DNA from: Yinghuangia seranimata
Lineage (GTDB): Bacteria > Actinomycetota > Actinomycetes > Streptomycetales > Streptomycetaceae
Length of the DNA stretch: 64,000 bases
Assembly: GCF_029953285.1 (NCBI RefSeq)
Contig: NZ_JASAOI010000046.1
Coordinates: 94,515 to 158,514 of the forward strand
Direction of reading: 5' to 3'
Shown: piece after piece, positions 54,537-64,000 of the stretch
Layout of the letters: each line of letters starts with the position of its first letter
How positions within the stretch are numbered: the first letter of the stretch is position 1
The notes under the pieces: generated by a model
What the model saw: only the letters and a program-made list of their open reading frames with translations
The model's database searches: none
Told to the model about the DNA's origin: nothing
Program-made: the position numbers and the translations under genes

Positions 54537-55460
54537 ATGACGGCTCCGACGCACAAAGGCCACGAGACCGCACCGCATGATGCGGAACACCGGCCGCAGG
54601 TCGCGGAACGCGACCCGCACGATGCGGAACACCAGCCGCAGAACGCGCAACGCGACCCGGGCGACGCCGAACACGGCCCGCACGACCCGGTCTGCACCGA
54701 ACCACCCAGCCGCGCGGCCCGTTCCGGCGGACTGACCCGGCGACTCGTCGACCGCTTCGTCGTTACCGGGTCGGTCCTGGAGACCGAGCGGATCGCGGCA
54801 AGGATGAACCGGATCCGGATCGGAGGAGAGGCACTCCGGAAGCTCAGCAGCAGTCCGGGCCAGCAGGTGCGGGTCCTGGTGCCGGACGAATCCGGTCGCG
54901 GACTGCGCGGCAGGATCGGCGAGTTGCGCACGTACTCGGTGTGGTCGTTCGACGCGACCGCAGGCGAGTTGGACCTGTGCGTGATGGACCACGGTGAGGG
55001 GCCGGGTGCCCGCTGGGGCCGGACCACTCGCCCTGGTGACGAGGTCCGTTTCCGGGCGCCAGAAGGCTCCTTCACGCTCCGTCAGGACGCGCCGTACCAC
55101 GTGTTCGTCGGCGAGGAGACCGCCTCGGTCCCGCTCGGCGCGATGCTCGCCGCGGTGCCGGATGACGTGCGCGTGTACGGCGTCGTCGAGACGGCGGCCG
55201 AGGCCGACCGGCTGCCGCTGCCCCGGAGCGCCGAACTCACGTACGCGGTACGAGGGAACGCCTCCGCGGCCTCCTCGCAGGTGCTGCCCGACGCCCTGCG
55301 CCGCCTCGAGCTCCCGGACGAGCCGGGCGTCGCGTACATCGCGGGCGAGGCCCGGACCGTCCAACGGGCCCGCGCCGTCCTGGTCGAGGAACGCGGGTGG
55401 CCGCGCCGGTCCGTGGTGACCAAGCCGTTCTGGACCCCGGGTCGGACGGGCATGGACTGA
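54537..55460 (+). CDS. Siderophore-interacting (SIP) family flavin reductase
   Basis: A 307-residue SIP/ViuB-type protein that would reduce ferric siderophores with FAD and NAD(P)H. An unusual N-terminal extension (about residues 8-50) repeats DAEH/RDP blocks (HDAEHRPQ, HDAEHQPQ, GDAEHGPH) and is rich in His and Asp. The FAD-binding core begins near VVTGSVLETERIAARMNRIRI; ELRTYSVWSF is the RxYS flavin motif. The C-terminal SIP domain (ASVPLGAMLAAVP, GVAYIAGEARTVQRARAVL, GWPRRSVVTKPFW) is complete. The ATG at 54537 follows GGGGGAGGG. It forms an operon with the PadR gene. Confidence 0.9.
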   Translation: MTAPTHKGHETAPHDAEHRPQVAERDPHDAEHQPQNAQRDPGDAEHGPHDPVCTEPPSRAARSGGLTRRLVDRFVVTGSVLETERIAARMNRIRIGGEALRKLSSSPGQQVRVLVPDESGRGLRGRIGELRTYSVWSFDATAGELDLCVMDHGEGPGARWGRTTRPGDEVRFRAPEGSFTLRQDAPYHVFVGEETASVPLGAMLAAVPDDVRVYGVVETAAEADRLPLPRSAELTYAVRGNASAASSQVLPDALRRLELPDEPGVAYIAGEARTVQRARAVLVEERGWPRRSVVTKPFWTPGRTGMD

Positions 55461-55474
55461 CCCTCCAAAACACA

Positions 55475-55510
55475 GGGCCGCCGCCCGCCCGGAAGGACGG
55501 ACGGCGGCCC
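55475..55510. terminator. Bidirectional terminator between convergent SIP and EF-G genes
   Basis: GGGCCGCCG (55475-55483) and CGGCGGCCC (55502-55510) form a perfect 9-bp stem between the two convergent stops (55460 and 55519), with A-rich sequence before it on the plus strand. Confidence 0.65.
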
Positions 55511-55518
55511 ACACGGGG

Positions 55519-57642
55519 TCACATCAGCGTCGCGGCGATGTTCGCCGGAACCTGGGCGTACGAGTCGAACCGCATCGTGAACGCGGCCCGCCCCGAGGTG
55601 CGCCCGCGCAGATCTCCGACGTAGCCGAACATCTCCGCCAGCGGCACAAGTGCCGTGACGACCTTGGCGCCTGACCTCTCGTCGAGCGAACGCACGTGGC
55701 CGCGACGCGCGTTCAGGTCACCGATCACATCGCCCACGTGGTCCTCCGGCGTGATGACCTCGACCTCCATCACCGGTTCGAGCAGCACGGGTGTCGCGAG
55801 CCGCACCGCCTCCTGGAAGGCGATCGAGCCGGCCCGCTCGAACGCCATCTCGGACGAGTCGACCTCGTGGAAGTCGCCGTCGAGCAGCGTGACCCGCACC
55901 CCGGTCAGGGGGTAGCCCGCGAGCACGCCGGAGTCCATCGCCGACTGGCAGCCCGCGTCCACGGACGGGATGAACTGCCGCGGGATGCGGCCGCCGGTGA
56001 CGCGGTTGACGAACTCGTAGTGCTCGCCCGCGAGCGGCTCGACGGTGATCCGGACCTTCGCGAACTGCCCCTTGCCGCCGTTCTGGTGACGGTAGGTGAA
56101 GTCGTGCTCGGAGACCGTCGCCAGCACCGTCTCGCGGTACGCGACGCGCGGCCGCCCGATGGTGGCGGTCACGCCGAACTCGTCCCGCATCCGTTCGACC
56201 AGCACCTCGAGGTGCAGTTCGCCCATGCCGGACACGATCGTCTGGCCGGTCTCCTGGTCCGTCTTCACCTGGAACGACGGGTCCTCCTCACCGAGTCGCT
56301 GGATCGCGACGGCGAGCTTGTCCTGGTCGGCCTTCGAGGCGGGCTCGATGGCCACCTCGATGACCGGCGCCGGGAACTCCATGGACTCCAGCAGCACCGG
56401 AGCCGCCGGGTCGCACAGGGTGTCGCCCGTCGTGGTCAGGCGCAGACCGGACACAGCGACGATGTCGCCGGGGCCCGCATACGCGATCTCCTCCCGCTTG
56501 TTGGAGTGCATCCGGTAGACCTTGCCGATCCGTTCCTTGCGTCCCTGGCCCGCGTTGCGGACCTGGTCGCCGGGGGTGAGCCGGCCCGAGTACACGCGCA
56601 CGAACGTCAGCTTGCCCAGGTGCTCCTGGACGGCGACCTTGAACGCGAGCGCGGCGAACGGCTCGTCCTCGGCGGGCCGGCGCACGACCACGGCACCGGA
56701 ACCGTCGACCGCGTGCCCTTCGACGCCCTCGGTGTCCAGGGGCGACGGCAGGTAGCGCACGACGGCGTCGAGCAGCGGCTGAACGCCCTTGTTCTTGAAA
56801 GCCGTTCCGCAGACCACGGGAGTGACGGTGACACCGTCACCGCGGCCCGAGGCGAGCGTCACACGACGGATCGCGGCATGGATCGCCGCCTCGTCCACCA
56901 CGTCACCACCACCCTCCGACAGGTACACGTCGAAGAACTCCTCGTCGAGCTCGGCCAACGTCTCCAGCAGCCGGACGCGCGCCTCGGCGGCGGCGTCGGC
57001 GAGGTCCGCGGGGACGGCCTCGACGGCGTACCGCTCACCGAGCGCCGCCTCCGCGGACCAGACCAGCGCACGCATACCGACCAGGTCGACGACGCCGGTG
57101 AAGCCTGCCTCGGCGCCGATCGGCAGCTGCACGACGAGCGGAACGGCGCCGAGACGCGTCCCGATCATGTCGATGCAGCGCGCGAAGTCCGCGCCCGTGC
57201 GGTCCAGTTTGTTGACGAAGCAGATCCGCGGCACCCGATAGCGGTCGGCCTGCCGCCACACCGTCTCGGACTGCGGCTCGACCCCGGCGACACCGTCGAA
57301 CACCGCGACGGCGCCGTCGAGTACGCGTAGGCAGCGTTCGACTTCGACCGTGAAGTCCACGTGGCCCGGCGTATCGATGATGTTGATCGGGTGGTCGACG
57401 CCGTCCACCGGCCAGTGGCACGTCGTCGCGGCGGACGTGATCGTGATGCCGCGCTCGCGCTCCTGACGCATCCAGTCCATGACGGCCGTACCGTCGTGCA
57501 CCTCGCCGATCTTGTACGAGACACCCGTGTAGAGCAGGATCCGCTCGGTGGTGGTGGTCTTGCCCGCGTCGATGTGCGCCATGATCCCGATGTTGCGGAC
57601 CTGGGCGAGCGTGCGGGTGCTGGTGTTCCCGGACATGGTCAT
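55519..57642 (-). CDS. Elongation factor G (probable paralogue)
   Basis: A 707-residue translational GTPase with all EF-G domains. G1 AHIDAGKT (22-29), G2 [10 protein letters not shown]3 DTPGHVDF, G4 NKLDRTGAD and domain [17 protein letters not shown] are intact. It promotes tRNA-mRNA translocation and, with RRF, ribosome recycling. The usual fusA sits between rpsG and tuf; none of these flank this copy, so it is likely a second EF-G (FusB/FusA2-like). ATG 57642 (MTMSGN) follows AAGGG; an in-frame ATG six bases on is an alternative. It may protect translation from an inhibitor or act under stress; neither is shown. Confidence 0.93.
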   Translation of the reverse strand: MTMSGNTSTRTLAQVRNIGIMAHIDAGKTTTTERILLYTGVSYKIGEVHDGTAVMDWMRQERERGITITSAATTCHWPVDGVDHPINIIDTPGHVDFTVEVERCLRVLDGAVAVFDGVAGVEPQSETVWRQADRYRVPRICFVNKLDRTGADFARCIDMIGTRLGAVPLVVQLPIGAEAGFTGVVDLVGMRALVWSAEAALGERYAVEAVPADLADAAAEARVRLLETLAELDEEFFDVYLSEGGGDVVDEAAIHAAIRRVTLASGRGDGVTVTPVVCGTAFKNKGVQPLLDAVVRYLPSPLDTEGVEGHAVDGSGAVVVRRPAEDEPFAALAFKVAVQEHLGKLTFVRVYSGRLTPGDQVRNAGQGRKERIGKVYRMHSNKREEIAYAGPGDIVAVSGLRLTTTGDTLCDPAAPVLLESMEFPAPVIEVAIEPASKADQDKLAVAIQRLGEEDPSFQVKTDQETGQTIVSGMGELHLEVLVERMRDEFGVTATIGRPRVAYRETVLATVSEHDFTYRHQNGGKGQFAKVRITVEPLAGEHYEFVNRVTGGRIPRQFIPSVDAGCQSAMDSGVLAGYPLTGVRVTLLDGDFHEVDSSEMAFERAGSIAFQEAVRLATPVLLEPVMEVEVITPEDHVGDVIGDLNARRGHVRSLDERSGAKVVTALVPLAEMFGYVGDLRGRTSGRAAFTMRFDSYAQVPANIAATLM

Positions 57643-57854
57643 GACGGAATGGCCCTTCCTCGGGCGTGGTTGCGTGAGACAGGAACTGCGTGCGGGCATG
57701 CCGAAGCGACGGCGTCCGTCGCACGGGGAAGTGTGCGGCGGCGTCGCTCGGCGAGAACACGGCTGAGGTGCGGCCGGCGGACACGCACGGCCTTGGAGAC
57801 GTCGTCAGGTCAACGGACGACGCCTAGAACTGACGGAAGGTCAGCCCGAACGGC

Positions 57855-58037
57855 TCAGCCGCGGGCGGACAGTGACCAGGCGGGCCAACCGCCCTTCCAG
57901 ACCCGGCCCGACACAGGATGCACGCCCCGCGGGCGGTCGCCGAAAGCACGGCACCGCGCGTCGATGAGCATGAAGGTCGCATCCATGCGCACACCATAGA
58001 TCGCGGGGGTGACGCCGGTCATCCGGATTTCCCTCAC
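57855..58037 (-). pseudogene. Short rhodanese-like ORF, possibly truncated
   Basis: A 60-residue ORF whose C-terminal part (FMLIDARCRAFGDRPRGVHPVSGRVWKGGWPAW) has the feel of a rhodanese end (LxGGWxxW) but lacks the rest of the domain and a CxxGxR loop. Start choice is unclear (codons at 58037, 58022 or 57986). It lies beside a region of doubtful assembly, so it may be the remnant of a longer gene, a real mini-protein or chance. Low confidence. Confidence 0.25.
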
Positions 58038-58369
58038 GCTCGCCGGCCCCGACGGGACGAGGCCGCCGCACGAACGGGTGAGGGCGCGGGCCAGGGACAG
58101 GGGCAGGTGGGCGGGACAAGGGCCAAGGGGGCGGGAGGACGCGCGGCACGAGCACCGCGGGCGCGCGCCGCGCCGGCAGCGGGATCAGCGCGGTCGCCGT
58201 GCGCACGGGATGCGCGAACCGCTCCACCGGGCAGGGGGCATGGGGCAAGAGGCAAGGGGCGAGGGGGCAGGGGGGAGGGGGCGGGCACGGGGCAGCAGGC
58301 ACGGGGGAGCGGGCACGGGGGAGCGGGCAAGGGGGCAGAGACAAAGACAAGGGCGGTCGGGGCGGGGGC

Positions 58370-58454
<85 letters not shown>

Positions 58455-58491
58455 CGCGGGGCCGGATGTTGGGCCCGCCCCGCCCCGCCGC

Positions 58492-61155
58492 TCAGACCGA
58501 GCCGCGCAGCAGTTCGCGCGCCGCCCGGCCCGCGATCGCCAGTGCCTCGTCGAGCGCCTCGACCTGACGGCCGCCCGCACTCGCGACCGCCCCCTTGCCT
58601 CCCGCCCCGCCACCCACCAGCCGGGACGCCTGCGAGAGCAGGTCGCGCGCGACGCCGCCGCGCTCCACCACGTCGCCGGAGACCGCCGCGGTCAGCAGCG
58701 CCTTGCCGCCGGACACCGAGCCCAGGACCGCCACCGACGGCCCCGACCCGAGCCGAGCCACGACGTCGCCCGCCAGCGTCCGCAGGTCGTCCGGCGAAAG
58801 GACGTCCACGCGGCCGACGACCACGCGACCGCCGCCGTCCACCCGTTCGCCGAGCGCCACCAACGCGTCCGCACGTCCCCGCAGTTCCGCCGCACGCAGT
58901 CGGCCGAGTTCCGCCTCGGTCGCCGCGAACGCCGCCAGCCGCCTGCGCAGCGCCTCGGGCGCGTCGTCCGGCCGGGACTCGAGCAGTTCCGCGACCTCGC
59001 GCAGCAGCCGCCGCTCGGTGTCGCCGCGGCGCAGCGCGTCGAACCCGGTCAGCGCCTCCACGCGCCGCAGGTTCGCGCCGACCGACGCATCGCCCAGCAG
59101 CCGGAACGCGCCGACCTGCGCGCCGTGCGCGACGTGGGTCCCGCCGCACAACTCGCGGGAGAAGTCGCCGATGTCGACGATGCGCACCGTGTCGCCGTAC
59201 TTTTCGCCGAACAGCGCGATCGCGCCCGCCGCTTCCGCCTCCGCGCGGTCCGCGTGCCACGCCCGTACGCCGGGGTCCGCCAGCACGTGCCGGTTGACGG
59301 TCTCCTCGATCTCCGCCAGTTCCTCCGGGCGCAGCGCCGAGAAGTGCGCGAAGTCGAAGCGCAGCCGGTCGGGTTCGACGAGCGACCCCTGTTGGCGCGC
59401 GTGGTCGCCCAGGACCGACCGCACCACCGCGTGCAGGATGTGCGTCGCGGAGTGCGAGCGGGTGAGCGCCGCCCGCCGGTCGCCGTCCACGGACGCCTCG
59501 ACGCTTTCGCCGGTGCGGAGTTCGCCGTCGAGGACCTCCGCTGAATGGACGCGGAAGCCGTCGAGCCCGTAGCGGGTGTCGGTGACCCGCAGTCGCGTGC
59601 CGTCCGCGCCGACGACGGTTCCGGTGTCGCCGACCTGGCCACCCGCCTGCGCGTAGAACGGCGAGCGGCTCAGCGTGAGTTCGACGTGCTGCCCGACGCC
59701 CGCGGACGGCACGACCCGGCCGTCCGCGACGATCCCGGTGACCCGGCCCTCCGCGGTCAGGTCGGTGTAGCCGACGAACTCGGTGTCCGGCAGACGTCCC
59801 GCGAGCTCGCGATAGACGTCGAGGCGGCGCAGCGCGTCCGCGGTCCTCGCGCGGCCGGTGCGCTTGGCGCGGGTGCGCTGCTCGTCGAGCAGTGCCGCGA
59901 ACCGCGGTTCGTCGACGTCGAGGCCCGCGTCGTGCGCCGCCTCGACGGTCAGCTCCAGCGGGAACCCGTAGGTGTCCGCGAGTTCGAACGCCGTCTCGCC
60001 GGGGAGTGTGCGCGTGCCGCCGCCGCGGGTGCGGGTGATCGCCGCGTCCAGCAGCCTCGTCCCCTGCGTGAGGGTGCGCGCGAACGCCTCCTCCTCGCTG
60101 GTGACGACCTTCTCGATGAGCGACGCCTGCCGGGTCAGTTCGGGCCACACGTCGCCGAGGTTGCCTATGACGCTCGCGGTCGCCGTCGGCAGCACCGGGC
60201 CGGGGACGCCGAGCAGCCGCGCGTGCCGGATCGCGCGGCGCATGAGGCGGCGCAGGACGTAGCCGCGGCCGTCCTTCGCGGGCAGCACGCCGTCCGCGAT
60301 CAGGAACGCGATCGAGCGCGCGTGCTCCGCGACGACCTCGAACGACACCTTGTCGGACCCGGATCCGGGGTAGTCGCGCCCGGACAGCTCGCGCACCGCG
60401 TCCAGCGTGGGCCGCAGCAGGTCGGTCCCGACGACGTTCGGCACGTCCTGGAGGACCGCCGCGAGCCGGTCGAGCCCGAGGCCGGTGTCGATGCTCTTGC
60501 GCGCGAGCGGGCCGAGGACCGGGTAGCCCTCCTCCTCGGGGCCCTCGCCGCGGACGTCCGACATGAAGACGAGGTTCCACAACTCGACGTACCGCTCGCC
60601 GTCGACCGCGGGGCCGCCCTCGGGACCGAACGCAGGGCCCCGGTCGTACGCGATCTCCGACGACGGGCCGCTCGGCCCCGGCACGCCCATCGACCAGTAG
60701 TTGTCCGCCATGCCGAGCCGCTGGATGCGGGACGCGGGCACGCCGATCGCGCGCCACAGCCGCTCCGCCTCGTCGTCGTCCTTGTAGACGGTGATCCACA
60801 GCCGGTCCTCGGGCAGCCCGAAGCCCTCGGTCATCAGCTCCCACGCGAACGCGATCGCGTCCGCCTTGAAGTAGTCGCCGAAGGAGAAGTTGCCGAGCAT
60901 TTCGAAGAACGTCGCGTGCCGGTTGGTGCGCCCGACGTTCTCGATGTCGACCGTGCGCGCGCATTTCTGAATGCTCGTCGCACGGGTGAATTCGGGCTCG
61001 CGCTCGCCGAGGAAGTACGGCTTGAACTGGTTCATGCCCGCGTTGGTCAACAGCAGCGTCGGATCGTCCGGCACCAGCGGGCTGGAGGGTACGGAGCGGT
61101 GGCCCCGGGAGGTGAAGAAGTCGGTGAAAAGCGTGCGGATCTGCGTCGAGCGCAT
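58492..61155 (-). CDS. alaS: Alanine--tRNA ligase (possible second copy)
   Basis: An 887-residue full-length AlaRS. The class II core begins TQIRTLFTDFFTSRGHRSVPSSPLVP and contains TRATSIQKCARTVDIENVGRTNRHATFFEMLGNFSFGDYFK (motif 2 region). The editing domain has the zinc/active-site motifs HSATHILH and CGGTHV. The C-terminal dimerisation domain ends GRAARELLRGSV. It charges tRNA-Ala and hydrolyses mischarged Ser/Gly-tRNA-Ala. The usual actinobacterial neighbours of alaS (a Holliday-junction resolvase-like yqgF, mltG, aroE) are absent here, suggesting a second copy, but the genome is needed to tell. It is divergent from ValRS. Confidence 0.95.
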   Translation of the reverse strand: MRSTQIRTLFTDFFTSRGHRSVPSSPLVPDDPTLLLTNAGMNQFKPYFLGEREPEFTRATSIQKCARTVDIENVGRTNRHATFFEMLGNFSFGDYFKADAIAFAWELMTEGFGLPEDRLWITVYKDDDEAERLWRAIGVPASRIQRLGMADNYWSMGVPGPSGPSSEIAYDRGPAFGPEGGPAVDGERYVELWNLVFMSDVRGEGPEEEGYPVLGPLARKSIDTGLGLDRLAAVLQDVPNVVGTDLLRPTLDAVRELSGRDYPGSGSDKVSFEVVAEHARSIAFLIADGVLPAKDGRGYVLRRLMRRAIRHARLLGVPGPVLPTATASVIGNLGDVWPELTRQASLIEKVVTSEEEAFARTLTQGTRLLDAAITRTRGGGTRTLPGETAFELADTYGFPLELTVEAAHDAGLDVDEPRFAALLDEQRTRAKRTGRARTADALRRLDVYRELAGRLPDTEFVGYTDLTAEGRVTGIVADGRVVPSAGVGQHVELTLSRSPFYAQAGGQVGDTGTVVGADGTRLRVTDTRYGLDGFRVHSAEVLDGELRTGESVEASVDGDRRAALTRSHSATHILHAVVRSVLGDHARQQGSLVEPDRLRFDFAHFSALRPEELAEIEETVNRHVLADPGVRAWHADRAEAEAAGAIALFGEKYGDTVRIVDIGDFSRELCGGTHVAHGAQVGAFRLLGDASVGANLRRVEALTGFDALRRGDTERRLLREVAELLESRPDDAPEALRRRLAAFAATEAELGRLRAAELRGRADALVALGERVDGGGRVVVGRVDVLSPDDLRTLAGDVVARLGSGPSVAVLGSVSGGKALLTAAVSGDVVERGGVARDLLSQASRLVGGGAGGKGAVASAGGRQVEALDEALAIAGRAARELLRGSV

Positions 61156-61206
61156 GGCGGCGTTACCTCACGGAGGAGTCGCGGGAGGGGGGAGTGGACG
61201 ACACGC

Positions 61207-61255
61207 CGAGCCGGGCCGAGAACGGGACTGAGAAGGCTCTCAGTTCTCCGGCTCG
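61207..61255. promoter_or_regulatory. Branched hairpin in alaS leader
   Basis: CGAGCCGG (61207-61214) pairs perfectly with CCGGCTCG (61248-61255). Within it, ACTGAGA (61227-61233) pairs perfectly with TCTCAGT (61238-61244) around a 4-nt loop. It lies 52-100 nt upstream of the alaS ATG in the direction of its transcription, so it may fold in the leader mRNA. No T-box consensus is present. Confidence 0.45.
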
Positions 61256-61277
61256 ACGCAGCTAGCTCGCGCTCCCG

Positions 61278-61289
61278 CGGTGTACACCG
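61278..61289. promoter_or_regulatory. Perfect palindrome CGGTGTACACCG in alaS/valS divergent region
   Basis: A 12-bp perfect palindrome midway between the divergent AlaRS and ValRS genes (240 bp apart), suited to a dimeric regulator that controls both. Confidence 0.4.
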
Positions 61290-61395
61290 TGACTCCTGAT
61301 CCGTCGTGGCACATGGCTGTACCGGACTACGACCTTACACGAGCGCCGGAAATTCCCGGATGTCCGGAGTGCGCTCCCCGGTACGATGCCGGGGC

Positions 61396-63948
61396 ATGAC
61401 GCCCACCTCTCGGCATGCAGACGTCCCGGACCGGCCCGCCCTCGAAGGGCTGGAGCGCAAGTGGTCGCGTGTCTGGAACGAGACGGGCGTATATGCGTTC
61501 GACCGGACGAAGACGCGTGAACAGGTCTACTCGATCGACACGCCCCCGCCGACGGTCAGCGGCGCGCTCCACGTCGGGCACGTCTTCTCGTACACCCACA
61601 CCGACGCCATCGCCCGGTACCAGCGCATGCGGGGCAAGGAAGTGTTCTACCCGATGGGGTGGGACGACAACGGGCTGCCCACCGAGCGGCGCGTGCAGAA
61701 CCACTTCGGTGTGCGCTGCGACCCGGCGCTGCCCTACGACCCGGACTTCGAGCCGCCGGCCCAGCCCGGGAAGACCCAGCTCCCGGTGTCCCGGCGGAAC
61801 TTCATCGAGCTGTGCGAACGCCTCACCGGCGAGGACGAGAAGGCCTTCGAGGACGTCTGGCGCACGCTCGGGCTGTCCGTCGACTGGTCGCACACCTACC
61901 AGACCATCGACGCGGCGGCGCGGGCGGCGTCGCAGCGGGCGTTCCTGCGGAACCTGGCGCGCGGCGAGGCGTACCTCGCGGAGGCGCCGACGCTGTGGGA
62001 CGTGACCTTCCGGACCGCCGTCGCCCAGGCGGAACTCGAGGACCGCGAACGACCGGGCGCGTTGCACCATTTGGCCTTCATCCGGGCCGACGGGGGGCGG
62101 CTGGTGATCGCCACGACCCGCCCCGAACTGCTGCCGGCGTGCGTCGCCGTCGTCGCGCACCCCGACGACGAGCGCTACCGCGAGCTGATCGGAACCACCG
62201 TCCGCACGCCGGTGTTCGGCGTCGAGGTTCCGGTCCTGGCACACCACCTGGCCGACCCCGACAAGGGCACCGGCACCGCGATGGTGTGCACGTTCGGCGA
62301 CACGACGGACGTGACCTGGTGGCGCGAACTCGACCTGCCCGTCCGCGCGGTGCTGGGCTGGGACGGGCGGTTCCGCGCCGAACCTCCGGCAGGGCTCGAC
62401 ACGGACGCGGCGCTCGCCGCGTACGCGCAACTCGCGGGAGCCACACCGCACACCGCGCGGGAACGGATCGTCGCCCTGCTGCGTGAGTCCGGCGAACTGA
62501 TCGGCGAGCCCGAGCCCGTGACGCACGCGGTGAAGTTCTACGAGAAGGGCGACAAGCCGCTTGAGATCGTGACCACGCGCCAGTGGTACCTCAGGAACGG
62601 CGGACGCGACGCCGGGCTCCGCGACGAACTCGTCGCCCGCGGACGTGAACTGCGCTGGCACCCCGAACACATGCGGGTCCGCTACGAGAACTGGGTCGAA
62701 GGACTCAACGGGGACTGGCTGATCAGCCGCCAGCGGTTCTTCGGCGTGCCGGTGCCCGTGTGGTACCCGCTCGACGACGAGGGACAGCCGCGCCACGACA
62801 CGCCGCTGGTGCCGGACGAGGCCGCGCTGCCGGTCGACCCGAGCACCGACGTTCCGCCGGGGTACGACGAGGAACAGCGGGGCGTGGCCGGGGGGTTCGG
62901 GGGTGACCCGGACGTGATGGACACCTGGGCGACGTCCTCGCTCACCCCGCAGATCGCCGGCGGATGGGGGCGCGACGAGGACCTGTTCGCCCGGGTGTTC
63001 CCGATGGACCTGCGGCCGCAGGCCCACGAGATCATCCGCACCTGGCTGTTCTCGACCGTCGTGCGGGCGCACAGCGAGTGGGGCGTGCTGCCGTGGCGGC
63101 ACGCGGCGATCTCCGGCTGGATCCTCGACCCCGACCGGAAGAAGATGTCCAAGTCGAAGGGGAACGTGGTGACTCCGGCCGCACTGCTGGAGCAGCACGG
63201 CTCCGACGCGGTGCGGTACTGGGCGGCGAGTGCCCGGCCCGCGACGGACACGGCGTTCGACGTCGCCCAGATGCGGATCGGGCGACGGCTGGCCGTGAAG
63301 GTGCTCAACGTCTCGAAGTTCGTCCTCGCCATGGGCGAGGCCGACGAGACCGCCCCCGTCACCGCACCGCTCGACCGCGCGCTGCTGGCCGAACTGGCGG
63401 AGGTCGTCGACGCGGCGACGGCGGCGCTCGACGAGTACGACTACGCGAAGGCACTGGACCGCACCGAGCGGTTCTTCTGGTACTTCTGCGACGACTACGT
63501 CGAGCTGGTGAAGGCCCGCGCGTACGGCGACCTGAGCCCGTCCGGCGCCGCCTCGGCCCGGGCGACGCTGCGGACGGCCCTGTCCGCCTTCCAACGCCTG
63601 CTCGCCCCGTTCCTGCCCTTCGCCACCGAAGAGGCCTGGTCGTGGTGGCACGACGCCTCGGTGCACCGCGCCCCGTGGCCGACCGCCGACGAACTGCGCG
63701 CGGCGGCAGGCGAGGCCGACCGCGAACTCCTCGCCGTGGCCTCGGAGGCGATCGCCGGCATCCGCAAGGCCAAGTCCGCGGAACGCCTGTCCATGCGGGC
63801 CGACGTCCGCCTGGTCCGGGTGACCGGCCCGCAGACGGTCCTCGACCGCTTCGCCGAAGTAGCCCAGGACATCCGCGCCGCGGGCCGCATCAGCGAGGTG
63901 GCGAAGGCCGTGGCGGAGGGGGACCTGCTGGTTGAGGTCGAGCTCTAG
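61396..63948 (+). CDS. valS: Valine--tRNA ligase, non-standard actinobacterial type
   Basis: An 850-residue class I aminoacyl-tRNA synthetase. HIGH is HVGH (59-62, in SGALHVGHVFS) and KMSKS is at 583-587 (KKMSKSKGNVV). The N-terminal PTVSGALHVGHVFSYTHTDAIARYQRMRGKEVFYPMGWDDNGLPTERRVQ differs from the housekeeping bacterial ValRS block (PPPNVTGSLHMGHA...) and matches the archaeal-like second lineage found in some actinomycetes. The editing CP1 domain is present (LVIATTRPELLPACVAVVAHP). No folC follows, as would be usual for primary valS. The ATG at 61396 is preceded by GGGG; in-frame upstream starts run through the promoter. It could be a resistance-type copy. Confidence 0.93.
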   Translation: MTPTSRHADVPDRPALEGLERKWSRVWNETGVYAFDRTKTREQVYSIDTPPPTVSGALHVGHVFSYTHTDAIARYQRMRGKEVFYPMGWDDNGLPTERRVQNHFGVRCDPALPYDPDFEPPAQPGKTQLPVSRRNFIELCERLTGEDEKAFEDVWRTLGLSVDWSHTYQTIDAAARAASQRAFLRNLARGEAYLAEAPTLWDVTFRTAVAQAELEDRERPGALHHLAFIRADGGRLVIATTRPELLPACVAVVAHPDDERYRELIGTTVRTPVFGVEVPVLAHHLADPDKGTGTAMVCTFGDTTDVTWWRELDLPVRAVLGWDGRFRAEPPAGLDTDAALAAYAQLAGATPHTARERIVALLRESGELIGEPEPVTHAVKFYEKGDKPLEIVTTRQWYLRNGGRDAGLRDELVARGRELRWHPEHMRVRYENWVEGLNGDWLISRQRFFGVPVPVWYPLDDEGQPRHDTPLVPDEAALPVDPSTDVPPGYDEEQRGVAGGFGGDPDVMDTWATSSLTPQIAGGWGRDEDLFARVFPMDLRPQAHEIIRTWLFSTVVRAHSEWGVLPWRHAAISGWILDPDRKKMSKSKGNVVTPAALLEQHGSDAVRYWAASARPATDTAFDVAQMRIGRRLAVKVLNVSKFVLAMGEADETAPVTAPLDRALLAELAEVVDAATAALDEYDYAKALDRTERFFWYFCDDYVELVKARAYGDLSPSGAASARATLRTALSAFQRLLAPFLPFATEEAWSWWHDASVHRAPWPTADELRAAAGEADRELLAVASEAIAGIRKAKSAERLSMRADVRLVRVTGPQTVLDRFAEVAQDIRAAGRISEVAKAVAEGDLLVEVEL

Positions 63949-64000
63949 AGGGCGTGTGGTGGAGCGCCGGCCGCGTGAGCGGGCGGCGCGAGTGCCGGGT

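Noticed and set aside
61156..61395. T-box riboswitch upstream of alaS or valS
   Set aside because: No TGGNACCGCG-type T-box sequence on either strand; only generic hairpins.

Overview
The window is high-GC DNA (about 72-73% by eye) with GTG starts, ATGA/GTGA start-stop overlaps and strong third-position GC bias. Together with LAL-type LuxR, PadR and PaaX regulators, a LAxTG (class E sortase-type) wall signal and a type I terpene cyclase, this points to a filamentous actinomycete of the Streptomyces/Kitasatospora/Embleya kind. No tRNA, rRNA, CRISPR array or insertion sequence was seen.

Layout. (1) 1-9.7 kb: a lone terpene cyclase, then an aerobic benzoyl-CoA (box) module. It holds an amidohydrolase, a benzoate-CoA ligase, BoxB and BoxC on the minus strand, and a divergent PaaX-family regulator, 3-hydroxyacyl-CoA dehydrogenase and enoyl-CoA hydratase on the plus strand. 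BoxA and BoxD are not here. (2) 9.9-22.3 kb: housekeeping and accessory genes. These are a RibD/DHFR-like reductase, a SnoaL-like protein with a divergent TetR, katG, a 1,050-residue XRE-HTH/NACHT STAND NTPase (candidate defence or signalling protein), an APC permease, a Gfo/Idh/MocA oxidoreductase, an arylamine N-acetyltransferase and an MmcQ/YjbR protein. (3) 22.3-49.7 kb: a RiPP gene cluster of the NHLP-leader/azole (TOMM) class. (4) 50-55.5 kb: a VOC protein, an HprK-like protein with a degraded P-loop, two small ORFs including an unlisted 37-residue peptide, a TrmB/LuxR regulator, a PadR regulator with elaborate operators, and a siderophore-interacting flavoreductase. (5) 55.5-64 kb: EF-G, AlaRS and ValRS genes outside their usual genomic contexts, with an anomalous homopolymer tract (probable assembly artefact) between EF-G and AlaRS.

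The RiPP cluster is the most interesting part. The precursor (25107-25475) has a nitrile-hydratase-like leader of about 111 residues ending in GG and an 11-residue core, TYCCCPCCCCT. Seven of the core residues are cysteine, in blocks of three and four split by one proline. A 12 kb minus-strand operon (46688 to 34431) encodes a fused E1-like/YcaO cyclodehydratase, a SagB-type azoline dehydrogenase, an HlyD-like protein, a C39-peptidase ABC exporter, a second NHLP-type ABC exporter, a YciI-like protein and a carbamoyltransferase. The precursor's plus-strand operon adds an ABC-2 exporter pair, a cytochrome P450 with a degraded I-helix, an FAD amine-oxidase-like protein, a Rieske oxygenase and an alpha/beta hydrolase. 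A divergent operon adds a canonical P450, a methyltransferase and a two-TM mini-protein. A shared motif (GCCTACGTAT[T/G]GCG) lies in both main promoter regions and suggests co-regulation, plausibly by the LAL-type LuxR at 47102. The predicted product is a heavily oxidised, possibly methylated and carbamoylated polythiazole peptide that I cannot match to a known compound.
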